Assembly: GCF_963422335.1 (NCBI RefSeq)
Contig: NZ_OY729424.1
Coordinates: 3,534,001 to 3,598,000, forward strand
DNA: 64,000 nucleotides
Direction of reading: 5' to 3'
DNA from: an uncultured Roseateles sp.
GTDB taxonomy: Bacteria > Pseudomonadota > Gammaproteobacteria > Burkholderiales > Burkholderiaceae_C
Shown: one piece after another, positions 53,206-61,703 of the stretch
Layout: each line of letters begins with the position of its first letter
Numbering within the stretch: position 1 is the first letter of the stretch
Program-made: the position numbers and the translations under genes
Notes under the pieces: generated by a model
Databases searched by the model: none
Seen by the model: the letters and a program-made list of their open reading frames with translations, nothing else
Told to the model about the DNA's origin: nothing

Positions 53206-55152
53206 TTACTTCTTGTCCTTGACTTCCTTGAACTCGGCGTCCACCACATTGTCGTCGGCGGGCTTGCTGTCGCCGGCCGGCTGTTGCGGGGCCTCGCCAC
53301 CGGCGGGACCGGCGGCTGCAGCGGCGGCCTGCTGGTCGGCATACATCTTCTCGCCCAGCTTCTGGCTGGCGGTGACCAGCACCTCGCTCTTGGCTTCGAT
53401 GTCGGCCTTGTCCTCGCCCTTCATCGCTTCCTCGACGTCCTTGATGGCGGCTTCGATCTTGGCCTTTTCATCGGCATCGAGCTTGTCGCCGTACTCGGTC
53501 ATCGACTTGCGCACGCTGTGCACCAGGCCATCGGCCTGATTCTTGGCCTGCACGACCTCGACCTTCTTCTTGTCCTCGACGGCATTGGCCTCGGCGTCCT
53601 TGACCATCTTCTCGATCTCGGCTTCCGACAGGCCCGAGTTCGCCTTGATGGTGATCTTGTTTTCCTTGCCGGTGGCCTTGTCCTTGGCGCCGACGTGCAG
53701 GATGCCGTTGGCGTCGATGTCGAAGGTCACCTCGATCTGGGGCATGCCGCGCGGCGACGGGGGGATGCCTTCCAGATTGAATTCGCCCAGGCTCTTGTTG
53801 CCCACGGCCAGCTCGCGCTCGCCCTGGAAGACCTTGATGGTCACGGCCGGCTGGTTGTCGTCGGCGGTGGAGAAGGTCTGCGAGAACTTGGTCGGGATGG
53901 TCGTGTTCTTCTGGATCATCTTGGTCATCACACCGCCCAGGGTTTCGATACCCAGGGAGAGCGGCGTCACGTCCAGCAGCAGCACGTCCTTGCGCTCGCC
54001 GCCCAGCACCTGGCCCTGAATGGCGGCGCCCACGGCGACGGCTTCATCGGGGTTGACGTCCTTGCGCGGCTCCTTGCCGAAGAACTCCTTGACCTTGTCC
54101 TGCACCTTGGGCATGCGGCTCATGCCGCCGACCAGGATCACGTCGTCGATCTCGCTGTTCTTGACGCCGGCATCCTTGATGGCCGTGCGGCAAGGGGCGA
54201 TCGTGCGCTCGATCAGCTCTTCCACCAGCGACTCCAGCTTGGCGCGGGTCAGCTTGATGTTCAGATGCTTGGGGCCCGAGGCATCGGCCGTGACGTAGGG
54301 CAGATTGATGTCGGTCTGGGTCGAGTTCGATAGCTCGATCTTGGCCTTTTCGGCGGCTTCCTTCAGGCGCTGCAGGGCCAGCACGTCCTTGCCCAGATCA
54401 ACGCCTTGCTCTTTCTTGAACTCGGCAATGATGTAGTCGATGATGCGCTGGTCGAAGTCTTCGCCGCCCAGGAAGGTGTCGCCATTGGTCGACAGCACTT
54501 CGAACTGCATTTCGCCATCGACGTCGGCGATCTCGATGATGGACACGTCGAACGTGCCGCCACCCAGGTCATAGACAGCGATCTTGCGGTCGCCCTTGCC
54601 GTGCTTGTCCAGGCCGAAGGCCAGGGCCGCGGCGGTGGGCTCGTTGATGATGCGCTTGACGTCCAGGCCGGCAATGCGGCCGGCGTCCTTGGTCGCCTGA
54701 CGCTGGGCGTCATTGAAATAGGCCGGCACCGTGATCACAGCCTCGGTGACTTCCTCGCCGAGATAGTCCTCGGCGGTCTTCTTCATCTTGCGCAGGATTT
54801 CGGCCGAGACTTGGGGAGGGGCCAGCTTCTTGCCGCGCACTTCGACCCAGGCGTCGCCGTTGTCGGCCGAGGCGATCTTGTAGGGCATCAGGTCGATGTC
54901 CTTCTGCACTTCCTTCTCGGTGAACTTGCGGCCGATCAGGCGCTTCACCGCGTACAGCGTGTTCTTGGGGTTGGTGACGGCCTGGCGCTTGGCCGAGGCG
55001 CCAACCAGGATCTCGCCGTCTTCCTGGTACGCAATGATGGACGGCGTGGTGCGCGCACCTTCGCTGTTCTCGATCACGCGGGTGGTGTTGCCTTCCATGA
55101 CGGCCACGCACGAGTTCGTGGTGCCCAAGTCAATGCCGATGATTTTGCCCAT
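53206..55152 (-). CDS. dnaK: Chaperone protein DnaK (Hsp70)
   Basis: 648 residues. It begins GKIIGIDLGTTNSCVAVMEG, with the ATPase motifs YDLGGGTFDVSIIE and ILVGGMSRMPKVQ. The interdomain linker DVLLLDVTPLSLGIET precedes the substrate-binding domain, and a helical lid leads to the C-terminal tail DDNVVDAEFKEVKDKK, the normal EEVD-like end for betaproteobacteria. It works with DnaJ and GrpE, both in this operon. CAGGAGC is the ribosome site. Confidence 0.98.
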   Translation of the reverse strand: MGKIIGIDLGTTNSCVAVMEGNTTRVIENSEGARTTPSIIAYQEDGEILVGASAKRQAVTNPKNTLYAVKRLIGRKFTEKEVQKDIDLMPYKIASADNGDAWVEVRGKKLAPPQVSAEILRKMKKTAEDYLGEEVTEAVITVPAYFNDAQRQATKDAGRIAGLDVKRIINEPTAAALAFGLDKHGKGDRKIAVYDLGGGTFDVSIIEIADVDGEMQFEVLSTNGDTFLGGEDFDQRIIDYIIAEFKKEQGVDLGKDVLALQRLKEAAEKAKIELSNSTQTDINLPYVTADASGPKHLNIKLTRAKLESLVEELIERTIAPCRTAIKDAGVKNSEIDDVILVGGMSRMPKVQDKVKEFFGKEPRKDVNPDEAVAVGAAIQGQVLGGERKDVLLLDVTPLSLGIETLGGVMTKMIQKNTTIPTKFSQTFSTADDNQPAVTIKVFQGERELAVGNKSLGEFNLEGIPPSPRGMPQIEVTFDIDANGILHVGAKDKATGKENKITIKANSGLSEAEIEKMVKDAEANAVEDKKKVEVVQAKNQADGLVHSVRKSMTEYGDKLDADEKAKIEAAIKDVEEAMKGEDKADIEAKSEVLVTASQKLGEKMYADQQAAAAAAGPAGGEAPQQPAGDSKPADDNVVDAEFKEVKDKK

Positions 55153-55184
55153 GTTCCAGCTCCTGATTTCTGATGTTTCTAATC

Positions 55185-55209
55185 TGTGGATAAGTCGCCG
55201 TCTTTCAAG
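55185..55209 (-). promoter_or_regulatory. dnaK upstream region: heat-shock-like -35 and a perfect DnaA box
   Basis: On the minus strand CTTGAAA (55203-55209) matches the sigma-32 -35 element, but no good CCCATNT follows at the right distance. TTATCCACA (55185-55193) is an exact DnaA box, 33 bp before the dnaK ATG. Either may be chance in this short gap. Confidence 0.35.
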
Positions 55210-55230
55210 TGACAGCGGCCTGTGAATGAC

Positions 55231-55773
55231 TTATTTCGGGGCGGTCACAGTGACCAAGGCCGGACGCAGCACGCGGTCGGCGATCGAATAGCCCTTTTGC
55301 AGCACCATGACCACGGTGTTCGCTTCCTGCTCGGCCGGCACGACGCTGATCGCCTGGTGCTGGTGCGGGTCGAACTTGGTGCCGGCGCCGGGGTTGATCT
55401 CGAGCACCTTGTTGCGCTCCAGCGCGCTGGCCAACTGGCGCTTGGTGGCGTGCACGCCTTCCAGCACCTGCTCGACCTTGGCCTCGGGCATGGCGATCGC
55501 TGCTTCCATGCTGTCCATCACCGGCAGCATGGCCTCGGCAAAGGCCTCGACGGCGAATTTGCGGGCCTTGGACATCTCGTCGTCCGAGCGGCGGCGGATG
55601 TTCTCGACCTCGGCCTTGGCGCGAAGATAGGCGTCGGACATTTCCGCCAGCCGGCCCTGTGCCTCGGCCAACTGGGCCTCAGGCGTGGCGGGGCTGGTGG
55701 CGGCTGCTGCGGCTTCGGCGTCTGCCGTGCCGGGCGTACCCGGCTCTTGGGGTGTGGAGTTGTCGTTGGTCAT
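55231..55773 (-). CDS. grpE: Nucleotide exchange factor GrpE
   Basis: 180 residues from the ATG at 55773; the longer frame would run back across the promoter into hslR. A low-complexity N-terminus (about 1-40) precedes a long helix (AYLRAKAEVENIRRRSDDEM) and the C-terminal beta domain (EQEANTVVMVLQKGYSIADR, VLRPALVTV). GrpE releases ADP from DnaK. A well-matched sigma-32 promoter lies just upstream. Confidence 0.95.
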   Translation of the reverse strand: MTNDNSTPQEPGTPGTADAEAAAAATSPATPEAQLAEAQGRLAEMSDAYLRAKAEVENIRRRSDDEMSKARKFAVEAFAEAMLPVMDSMEAAIAMPEAKVEQVLEGVHATKRQLASALERNKVLEINPGAGTKFDPHQHQAISVVPAEQEANTVVMVLQKGYSIADRVLRPALVTVTAPK

Positions 55774-55806
55774 GGTCAGTGAAAGCCGAAGAAAGGTTCC
55801 GGCTTG

Positions 55807-55834
55807 ATGTGGGCCCATTGCCCTGGGTTTCAAG
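55807..55834 (-). promoter_or_regulatory. Sigma-32 (heat-shock) promoter of grpE-dnaK-dnaJ
   Basis: Minus strand: -35 CTTGAAA (55828-55834), 14-bp spacer, -10 CCCACAT (55807-55813). The consensus is CTTGAAA-N11-16-CCCATNT. Transcription would start about 25 nt before the grpE ATG. Confidence 0.85.
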
Positions 55835-55894
55835 AGGGGGATTTCCAGGATTTCGCCGAAAACAGCGGAATCGGCGTAGCAGTGTCGGGCTTGG

Positions 55895-56281
55895 TCAGTC
55901 GATGCTGGCGCTCCAGCGGTCCCAGTCGGCGAGCTTGCGCCGGTCCTGCTTGGTGGGGCGCCCCTCGGTGATGCTGGCGGCCGGCTCGGGCGCCAGGCGC
56001 TGCTGCTCGGCGGCCTTGGCGCGGGCGGCCAGGCTCTCCGGGGTCTCCTCATACAGCGCCTGGGCCTGGGGCGCGGGGCCGCGGATGGCGCTCAGGCCCA
56101 GCACCCGCACGGTGCGGGCGACCGCACCCTGGCGCAGATCGAGCAGATCACCCGCGCGCAACTCCTTGGCCGCCTTGGCCGGCTGGCCATTCACCTGCAC
56201 CCGGCCCTTCGCCGTTTCCTCGGCGGCCAGCGAGCGGGTTTTATAGAAGCGGGCGGCCCAAAGCCATTTGTCCAGTCTCAA
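55895..56281 (-). CDS. hslR: Hsp15-like RNA-binding heat shock protein (S4 domain)
   Basis: 128 residues with a TTG start at 56281. The S4 RNA-binding domain begins RLDKWLWAARFYKTRSLAAE and includes KGRVQVNGQPAKAAKELRAGD. Hsp15 binds 50S subunits with a trapped nascent chain and helps free them. A charged C-terminus follows (TKQDRRKLADWDRW). It sits next to the grpE-dnaK-dnaJ group, which fits its heat-shock role, but upstream of the sigma-32 promoter. No clear ribosome site is visible. Confidence 0.9.
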   Translation of the reverse strand: MRLDKWLWAARFYKTRSLAAEETAKGRVQVNGQPAKAAKELRAGDLLDLRQGAVARTVRVLGLSAIRGPAPQAQALYEETPESLAARAKAAEQQRLAPEPAASITEGRPTKQDRRKLADWDRWSASID

Positions 56282-56313
56282 GGTGCGACGTCGCCGGAAG
56301 GGGGGAAAGACCG

Positions 56314-57738
56314 CTATTGTCCCTTATCGCCCGCCAACGGCAACCTCACCGTCGCCGCCAGCCCGGTGACGCGGCCGCCGCGAACGAGATTGTCCAGGCT
56401 GATGCTGCCGCCCAGCGACAGCACGATCTCGTGGCAGATGGCCAGGCCCAGGCCCGAGCCCTGACCGCTGGCGCCGGCCGCGAACGGCAGGAACAGCTTG
56501 TCTCGCTGGGCGTCGCTCAGGCCCGGGCCGCTGTCGCTGATGGTCAGCGCCGCGTAGCTGGCATCGCTCACCAGGGCGATGTTCAGGCGGCCCTGGGTGG
56601 GGCAGTGCTGGATGGCGTTGTGCAGCAGGTTCCGGGTGAGCTCGCGCAATGCCCATTCGAAGCTGCGGATCGGGGCCGGCGCCGTGGCGATATCGAAGTC
56701 CAGCTGGCTTTCGGCGATCAGGGCCGACAGGTCCAGGGCGATTGCGCGCGTCACCACGGCCCAGTCCTGGATCGGGGCGGGTTCGAGCTGCTGGCGCAAC
56801 TGTTCGACCTTGGCCAGGGCCAGCATCTGGTTGGCCAGCTGGGTGGCGCGCTCGACCGTGGTGTTGATCTCGCGCAGTGCCTGCATCGGCTCCACATCAC
56901 CATGCAGGGCTGATTGCACCTGGGTCTTCAGCACGGCCAGCGGCGTCTTCAGTTGATGGGAGGCGTCGCGGACAAAGCGTTTCTGGTGCTCCAGCAAATG
57001 CCTCAGCTTGGCCACGACCTGGTTGGTGGCCTCGACCAGGGGCAGCCACTCCCGGGGGGCGTCTGGTGCCTCGACCGGCGCCAGATCGTCCTCGCCACGG
57101 GCCAGCATCTGTGCGCTGAGCCGACGCACCGGCAGCGTGGCGCGTTGCACCACCAGCACGACCACGATCACGATCACGATCACCAGCAGGGCCTGGCGCC
57201 ACAGCGTTTCGAGCAGGATCTTGCGCGCCAGCGTGTGGCGCAACTCCAGCGTTTCGGCGACCTGTATCGTCGCCACGCCCTGGCCCGTCGGGCCGGCCAC
57301 CGGTTGCAGCAGCACGGCCACCCGCACCGGCAGGCCGCGGTACTCGTCATCGTAGAAGTCGACCAGGGCGGCATAGGGGCCCTGCGTGGGCAGCCGGCCG
57401 CGCCAGATGGGAAAGTCATCGAAACCCGACACCATCTCGCCCTGGAAACCGCCAACCCGGTAGAACAGCCGGCTGCGGTTGTCGGCCTCGAAGGGCTCCA
57501 GTGCCGAATAGAGCACGGTGGCGCGCAGCCGGGCCTCGGCGCCGCTGCCCGAGACCTCGAGCAACTCGCCGATGGACTTGGCCGAGGCCAGCAGCGTGCG
57601 GTCGTAGGCGGTGTCGGCGGCGTCGCGGGCCTGGTGGTAAAGGCTGACGGTGTTGAAGGCGATCAGCGCGATCACCGGCAGCAGGATGCCGATCACCAGG
57701 CGCCGGCGCAGCGAGGTGTGGCCGCCCCGACTCAGCAT
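56314..57738 (-). CDS. tctE: Sensor histidine kinase, TctE type
   Basis: 474 residues. Two membrane segments (about 12-32 and 180-198) flank a periplasmic sensor domain of about 150 residues. A linker leads to the H-box FVRDASHQLKTPLAVLK with His261, the N-box ELTRNLLHNAIQHCP and the G-boxes DSGPGL and GSGLGLAICHEIV. It should phosphorylate the response regulator encoded 10 bp upstream. Divergence from tctCBA suggests it senses tricarboxylates and controls their uptake, as TctE does in Salmonella; the ligand is an inference. Confidence 0.88.
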   Translation of the reverse strand: MLSRGGHTSLRRRLVIGILLPVIALIAFNTVSLYHQARDAADTAYDRTLLASAKSIGELLEVSGSGAEARLRATVLYSALEPFEADNRSRLFYRVGGFQGEMVSGFDDFPIWRGRLPTQGPYAALVDFYDDEYRGLPVRVAVLLQPVAGPTGQGVATIQVAETLELRHTLARKILLETLWRQALLVIVIVIVVVLVVQRATLPVRRLSAQMLARGEDDLAPVEAPDAPREWLPLVEATNQVVAKLRHLLEHQKRFVRDASHQLKTPLAVLKTQVQSALHGDVEPMQALREINTTVERATQLANQMLALAKVEQLRQQLEPAPIQDWAVVTRAIALDLSALIAESQLDFDIATAPAPIRSFEWALRELTRNLLHNAIQHCPTQGRLNIALVSDASYAALTISDSGPGLSDAQRDKLFLPFAAGASGQGSGLGLAICHEIVLSLGGSISLDNLVRGGRVTGLAATVRLPLAGDKGQ

Positions 57739-57748
57739 GTCTGATCTC

Positions 57749-58429
57749 TCATGCCCCGGCCTTCAGCAGATAGCCCAGGCCGCGCAGGGTCACCAGCTGG
57801 GCGCCGGTCTGGGCAATGCGCTTGCGCAGACGGTAGACGACGACCTCGATGGCCTCGATCTGCACCTCCGGCTCGCCCTGGAACACCAACTCGAACAGGC
57901 GCTCCTTGGCCACCGCATGGCCGGGCCGGGCCAGCAGTGCGCGCAGCAGGGCGCCCTCGCGCGGGGTCAGTTCAAGCACCGCGCCCTGGTAATAGATCGC
58001 TCCGCTGTCGGCGTCCAGGCTCATGCCGCAGAACTCGCGCCCCGGCCGCGTGCTGCCCGTGCTCTCGCTGCCGCCGCGGCGGGCCAGGGCCTGCACGCGG
58101 GCCTCCAGCTCGTCGAGGTCGAAGGGCTTGGGCAGGTAGTCGTCGGCGCCGCTGTTCAGGCCCAGGATGCGGTCGCCGACGGTGCCGCGGGCGGTCAGTA
58201 TCAGCACCGGCGTCTTCAGGCCGGCGGCGCGGGCCTGCTGCAGCACGTCCAGGCCGTCGAGCCCGGGCAGGCTGAGGTCCAGCAGCACCACATCGGGCAG
58301 GCTGGCCTGCCAACGGTCCAGCGCGCGCAGGCCGTCGCCACAGCTGACGACCTGCATGCCGCGGCGCTCGAAGGCGCGCGCCAGGGTCAGCTGCATGGCG
58401 GGATCGTCTTCGACCAACAGGAGTTTCAT
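57749..58429 (-). CDS. tctD: OmpR-family response regulator, TctD type
   Basis: 226 residues from the ATG at 58429 (AGGAG-like CTCCTG precedes on this strand); a far longer frame antisense to tctC is spurious. Receiver domain with acidic pocket VEDD, phosphoacceptor Asp51 (VVLLDLSLPGLDG) and Lys101 (LPKPFDL). The winged-helix DNA-binding domain has ELTPREGALLRALLARPGHA and VYRLRKRI. It likely activates the divergent tctCBA genes. Confidence 0.9.
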   Translation of the reverse strand: MKLLLVEDDPAMQLTLARAFERRGMQVVSCGDGLRALDRWQASLPDVVLLDLSLPGLDGLDVLQQARAAGLKTPVLILTARGTVGDRILGLNSGADDYLPKPFDLDELEARVQALARRGGSESTGSTRPGREFCGMSLDADSGAIYYQGAVLELTPREGALLRALLARPGHAVAKERLFELVFQGEPEVQIEAIEVVVYRLRKRIAQTGAQLVTLRGLGYLLKAGA

Positions 58430-58455
58430 GCTGCCAAGCCTAGCATTTGCCCTAG

Positions 58456-58465
58456 GTCCGCGGAC
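58456..58465. promoter_or_regulatory. Palindrome in the tctD-tctC divergent promoter region
   Basis: GTCCGCGGAC is a perfect 10-bp palindrome about midway in the 99-bp space between tctD and tctC. It could be part of an operator, but OmpR-type regulators usually bind direct repeats, so the role is open. Confidence 0.25.
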
Positions 58466-58528
58466 AGCCGACTGACAGCCTCGGGCGCGAACATGCGGGA
58501 GCCAAATACCATTGATGGAGACAAAACC

Positions 58529-59488
58529 ATGCGTCGCGACACCTTTCTGAAGTCCCTGGCCGCCCTGGCCGCAGCCGGTGTGCTGCCCAATGCCGCCTTC
58601 GCCTCGGCCAATCTGAAGATGATGATTCCGGCCAATCCGGGCGGCGGCTGGGACACCACGGGCCGCGCGCTGGGCAAGGCCCTGCAGGACGCCGGCGTGG
58701 CGGCCTCGGTGCAGTACGAGAACAAGGGTGGCGCGGCCGGTGCCATCGGCCTGGCCCAGTTCGTCAACGCCAGCAAGGGCGACGGCAATGCGCTGATGGT
58801 GATGGGCGCGGTGATGCTGGGCGGCATCATCACCGGCAAGCCGCCGGTGAACCTGTCGCAGGCCACGCCGCTGGCGCGCCTGACCAGCGAATACAACGTG
58901 TTCGTGCTGCCGGCGACCTCGCCGCTGAAGACCATGAAGGATGTGGTCGAGCAGATGAAGAAGGACCCCGGCAGCGTCAAGTGGGGCGGCGGTTCGCGTG
59001 GCTCCACCGAGCACATTGCCGCGGCCATGCTGGCCCGCGAGGCCGGTGTCGACGCGACCAAGATCAACTACGTGCCCTTCCGGGGCGGTGGTGAGGCGAC
59101 GGCGGCCATCCTGGGCGGCAACGTCACCGTCGGCGGCAGCGGCTACAGCGAGTTCCAGCAATACATCGAGAGCGGCAAGATGCGCGCCGTCGCCGTGACC
59201 TCGCCGACCCGCCTCAAGGGCCTGGACATCCCGACGCTCAAGGAGCTGGGCTACAACGTCGAGATCGGCAACTGGCGCGGCGTCTATGCCGCCGCCGGTG
59301 TCACGCCCGAGCAGCGCAAGGCACTGACCGAGATGATTCTGAAGGCCACCAAGTCCAAGGCCTGGACCGAGGCGCTGGACAAGAACGGCTGGACGCCGGC
59401 CCTGCTGACGGGCCCGGCCTTCGACGAGTTCGTCGATCGCGAGTTCGCGACCCTGCGCGCGACCATGGTCAAGTCGGGAATGATCTAA
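58529..59488 (+). CDS. tctC: Tripartite tricarboxylate transporter substrate-binding protein (TctC/Bug family)
   Basis: 319 residues from ATG 58529 with a GGAG site. The signal peptide is RRDTFLKSLAALAAAGVL, cut after about Ala25; the RR followed by FLK is close to, but not exactly, a Tat motif. The mature protein shows the family pattern MIPANPGGGWDTTGRALGKA, YENKGGAAGAIGLAQFVNA and KWGGGSRGSTEHIAAA. It catches a carboxylate in the periplasm for TctA/TctB. The cognate membrane genes follow, and the regulator pair is divergent. Confidence 0.93.
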   Translation: MRRDTFLKSLAALAAAGVLPNAAFASANLKMMIPANPGGGWDTTGRALGKALQDAGVAASVQYENKGGAAGAIGLAQFVNASKGDGNALMVMGAVMLGGIITGKPPVNLSQATPLARLTSEYNVFVLPATSPLKTMKDVVEQMKKDPGSVKWGGGSRGSTEHIAAAMLAREAGVDATKINYVPFRGGGEATAAILGGNVTVGGSGYSEFQQYIESGKMRAVAVTSPTRLKGLDIPTLKELGYNVEIGNWRGVYAAAGVTPEQRKALTEMILKATKSKAWTEALDKNGWTPALLTGPAFDEFVDREFATLRATMVKSGMI

Positions 59489-59561
59489 GGCCGTCGAGGC
59501 GATCCACCGACCGGCGGGCTGTCTCCCAGCCCGCTGTCTCCCATCTTCAGACGGAGGGCGC

Positions 59562-60074
59562 ATGACGTCCCAATCCACTCCTGTGCTCCACCAATCGCTG
59601 GTGGGTGTCGGCGCCCTGTTGATAGGTGCCGTGCTGGCCTATGGCGCCCTGTCGATTCCATCCGATGCCGGCTATGCCGGTGTCGGTCCGAATGCCTTGC
59701 CCTGGCTGGTGGCCGTGGTGCTGCTGATCTGCGGCGTCTGGCTGATCTGGGAGGCGCGCACCGGCGGCTACCGCGAGATGGAAGTGCCCTCGGGCGCCGA
59801 GCGCGGCGACTGGACGGCCTTTGCCTGGGTGGTGGCCGGCGTGGTGGCCAATGCCAGCCTGATCACAGTGATCGGCTTCATCCTGGCCTGCACCCTGTGC
59901 TTTGCACTGGCCGTGCGCGGCCTGCGCCTGGCCGAGGGCAAGCCCGGCGGCGACTTCAAGCGCTCGTTGGTCGACTTCATCACCGGCCTGCTGATCGCGG
60001 CACCGGTGTTCTGGATGTTCACCAAGCTGTTGGCGATCAACTTGCCCGGCTTGACCGCCAGCGGCTGGATCTGA
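59562..60074 (+). CDS. tctB: Tripartite tricarboxylate transporter small membrane subunit TctB
   Basis: 170 residues with four hydrophobic helices (for example LLIGAVLAYGALSIP and WLVAVVLLICGVWLIWEA). It lies between tctC and tctA, 73 bp after tctC and 10 bp before tctA, with an ACGGAGG ribosome site. TctB proteins are poorly conserved in sequence, so the name rests on size, topology and context. Confidence 0.9.
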   Translation: MTSQSTPVLHQSLVGVGALLIGAVLAYGALSIPSDAGYAGVGPNALPWLVAVVLLICGVWLIWEARTGGYREMEVPSGAERGDWTAFAWVVAGVVANASLITVIGFILACTLCFALAVRGLRLAEGKPGGDFKRSLVDFITGLLIAAPVFWMFTKLLAINLPGLTASGWI

Positions 60075-60084
60075 AGGACTCATC

Positions 60085-61581
60085 ATGGAACTCTGGAACC
60101 AACTGCTGGGCGGCTTTGCCACCGCCGGTACACCGATCAATCTGCTGTGGGCTTTTCTGGGTTGCGTCATCGGCACAGGCATCGGCGTGCTGCCGGGCCT
60201 CGGTCCGGCGGTGACGGTGGCAATGCTGCTGCCCATCACCTCCCAGGTCGAGCCGACCGCCTCGATGATCTTCTTCGCCGGCATCTACTACGGCGCGATG
60301 TACGGTGGCTCGACCACCTCCATCCTGCTCAACACCCCGGGCGAGACGGGCACGATGGTGACCGCGCTGGAGGGCTTCAAGATGGCCAAGAACGGCCGTG
60401 CCGGGGCGGCGCTGGCGACCTCGGCCATAGGCTCCTTTGTGGCCGGCACCATTGCCACCATTCTGGTGACCTTGTTTGCGCCGGTGGTGGCCGAGTTTGC
60501 CGTCACCCTGGGCCCGCCGGAATACTTCTGCCTGATGCTCTTGGCCTTCACGACGGTCAGCGCCGTGCTGGGCAAGAGCACCTTGCGCGGCATGACGGCG
60601 CTGTTCATCGGCCTGGCCATGGGCCTGATAGGCCTGGACCAGATCACCGGCCAGGTGCGCTACACGGCCGGCATTCCGGAGTTCATGGACGGCATCGAGA
60701 CCGTGCTGGTGGCGGTGGGCCTGTTTGCCGTCGGCGAGACGTTGTACAACGCGCTCTACGAGGGCCGCAGCCCGCAGGAGCTGAACAAGATGAGCTCGGT
60801 GCACATGACCAGGGCCGAGTGGAAGCGCTCCTGGCCGGCCTGGCTGCGCGGCACCTTCATCGGCTTTCCGTTCGGCACCATTCCGGCCGGCGGCTCCGAG
60901 ATCCCGACCTTCTTGAGCTATGCCGCGGAGCGCAAGCTGTCCAAGCATCAGCATGAGTTCGGCACCGTCGGCGCGATCGAAGGCGTGGCCGGCCCGGAGG
61001 CGGCCAACAACTCGGCGGTGACGGCCACCCTGGTGCCGCTGCTGACCCTGGGCATACCGACCTCGGTGACGGCGGCCATTCTCTTGAGCGCGCTGCAGAA
61101 CTACGGCATACAGGCCGGGCCGCAGCTGTTCCAGACCTCGTCTGCCCTGGTCTGGGCGCTGATCGCCTCGCTCTACATCGGCAATGTGATGCTGCTGGTG
61201 CTGAACCTGCCCATGGTCGGCCTGTGGGTGAAGCTGCTGAAGATTCCGAAGCCCCAGCTCTACGCCGGCATCCTGATCTTCGCCACCGTGGGTGTCTACG
61301 GCATGCGCCAGAGCGCCTTCGACCTCTACCTGATGCTGGCCATAGGCCTGCTCGGCGTGGTGATGCGGCGCTTCGACTTCCCGACCGCGCCGGTGGTGGT
61401 GGGCATGATTCTCGGCCCCATCGCCGAGGCGCAGATGCGCAACGCACTGTCGATCGGCGAGGGCCACTGGGGCGTGTTCTTCCAGCGGCCGATGTCGGCG
61501 GGCCTGCTGGTTGTCGTCGTGCTGGTGCTGGTGGCGCCGCGGCTGATGCGTTGGAGAAGCCAGCGCGCCGCGCGGGCCTAG
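60085..61581 (+). CDS. tctA: Tripartite tricarboxylate transporter permease TctA
   Basis: 498 residues, about 11-12 membrane helices. Family motifs: GCVIGTGIGVLPGLGPAVTV, FFAGIYYGAMYGGSTTSILL, NTPGETGTMVTALEG and, in the second half, TFLSYAAERKLSKHQHEFG with VAGPEAANNSAVTATLVPLL. It is the main channel subunit that moves the carboxylate with sodium or protons. It is the last gene of the tctCBA unit. Confidence 0.95.
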   Translation: MELWNQLLGGFATAGTPINLLWAFLGCVIGTGIGVLPGLGPAVTVAMLLPITSQVEPTASMIFFAGIYYGAMYGGSTTSILLNTPGETGTMVTALEGFKMAKNGRAGAALATSAIGSFVAGTIATILVTLFAPVVAEFAVTLGPPEYFCLMLLAFTTVSAVLGKSTLRGMTALFIGLAMGLIGLDQITGQVRYTAGIPEFMDGIETVLVAVGLFAVGETLYNALYEGRSPQELNKMSSVHMTRAEWKRSWPAWLRGTFIGFPFGTIPAGGSEIPTFLSYAAERKLSKHQHEFGTVGAIEGVAGPEAANNSAVTATLVPLLTLGIPTSVTAAILLSALQNYGIQAGPQLFQTSSALVWALIASLYIGNVMLLVLNLPMVGLWVKLLKIPKPQLYAGILIFATVGVYGMRQSAFDLYLMLAIGLLGVVMRRFDFPTAPVVVGMILGPIAEAQMRNALSIGEGHWGVFFQRPMSAGLLVVVVLVLVAPRLMRWRSQRAARA

Positions 61582-61663
61582 GGTTTGTTCGCCCCTAACT
61601 CGAAGGCGCGGTCCCGTCGGTTTGATGATGACTTGACGCTGCTGCCTGCTTATTCTCGTGCGT

Positions 61664-61683
61664 CCCCGGCACCTGTGCCGGGG
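61664..61683 (+). other. Hairpin in the leader of the repeat-protein gene
   Basis: CCCCGGCAC and GTGCCGGGG are perfect 9-bp arms with a 2-base centre, 20 bp before the ATG and just upstream of the GAGGA ribosome site. No T-run follows, so it is more likely a leader structure than a terminator of tctA. Confidence 0.4.
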
Positions 61684-61703
61684 CGCAACACGAGGATCAA
61701 GCC

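Noticed and set aside
57650..58528. Plus-strand frame that would extend tctC by 293 residues upstream
   Set aside because: It runs antisense through tctD and tctE. The true tctC start is ATG 58529 with a ribosome site and signal peptide.
58529..58603. Tat signal peptide on TctC
   Set aside because: The sequence RRDTFLK has one residue too many between RR and FLK for the Tat consensus; an ordinary Sec signal is as likely.
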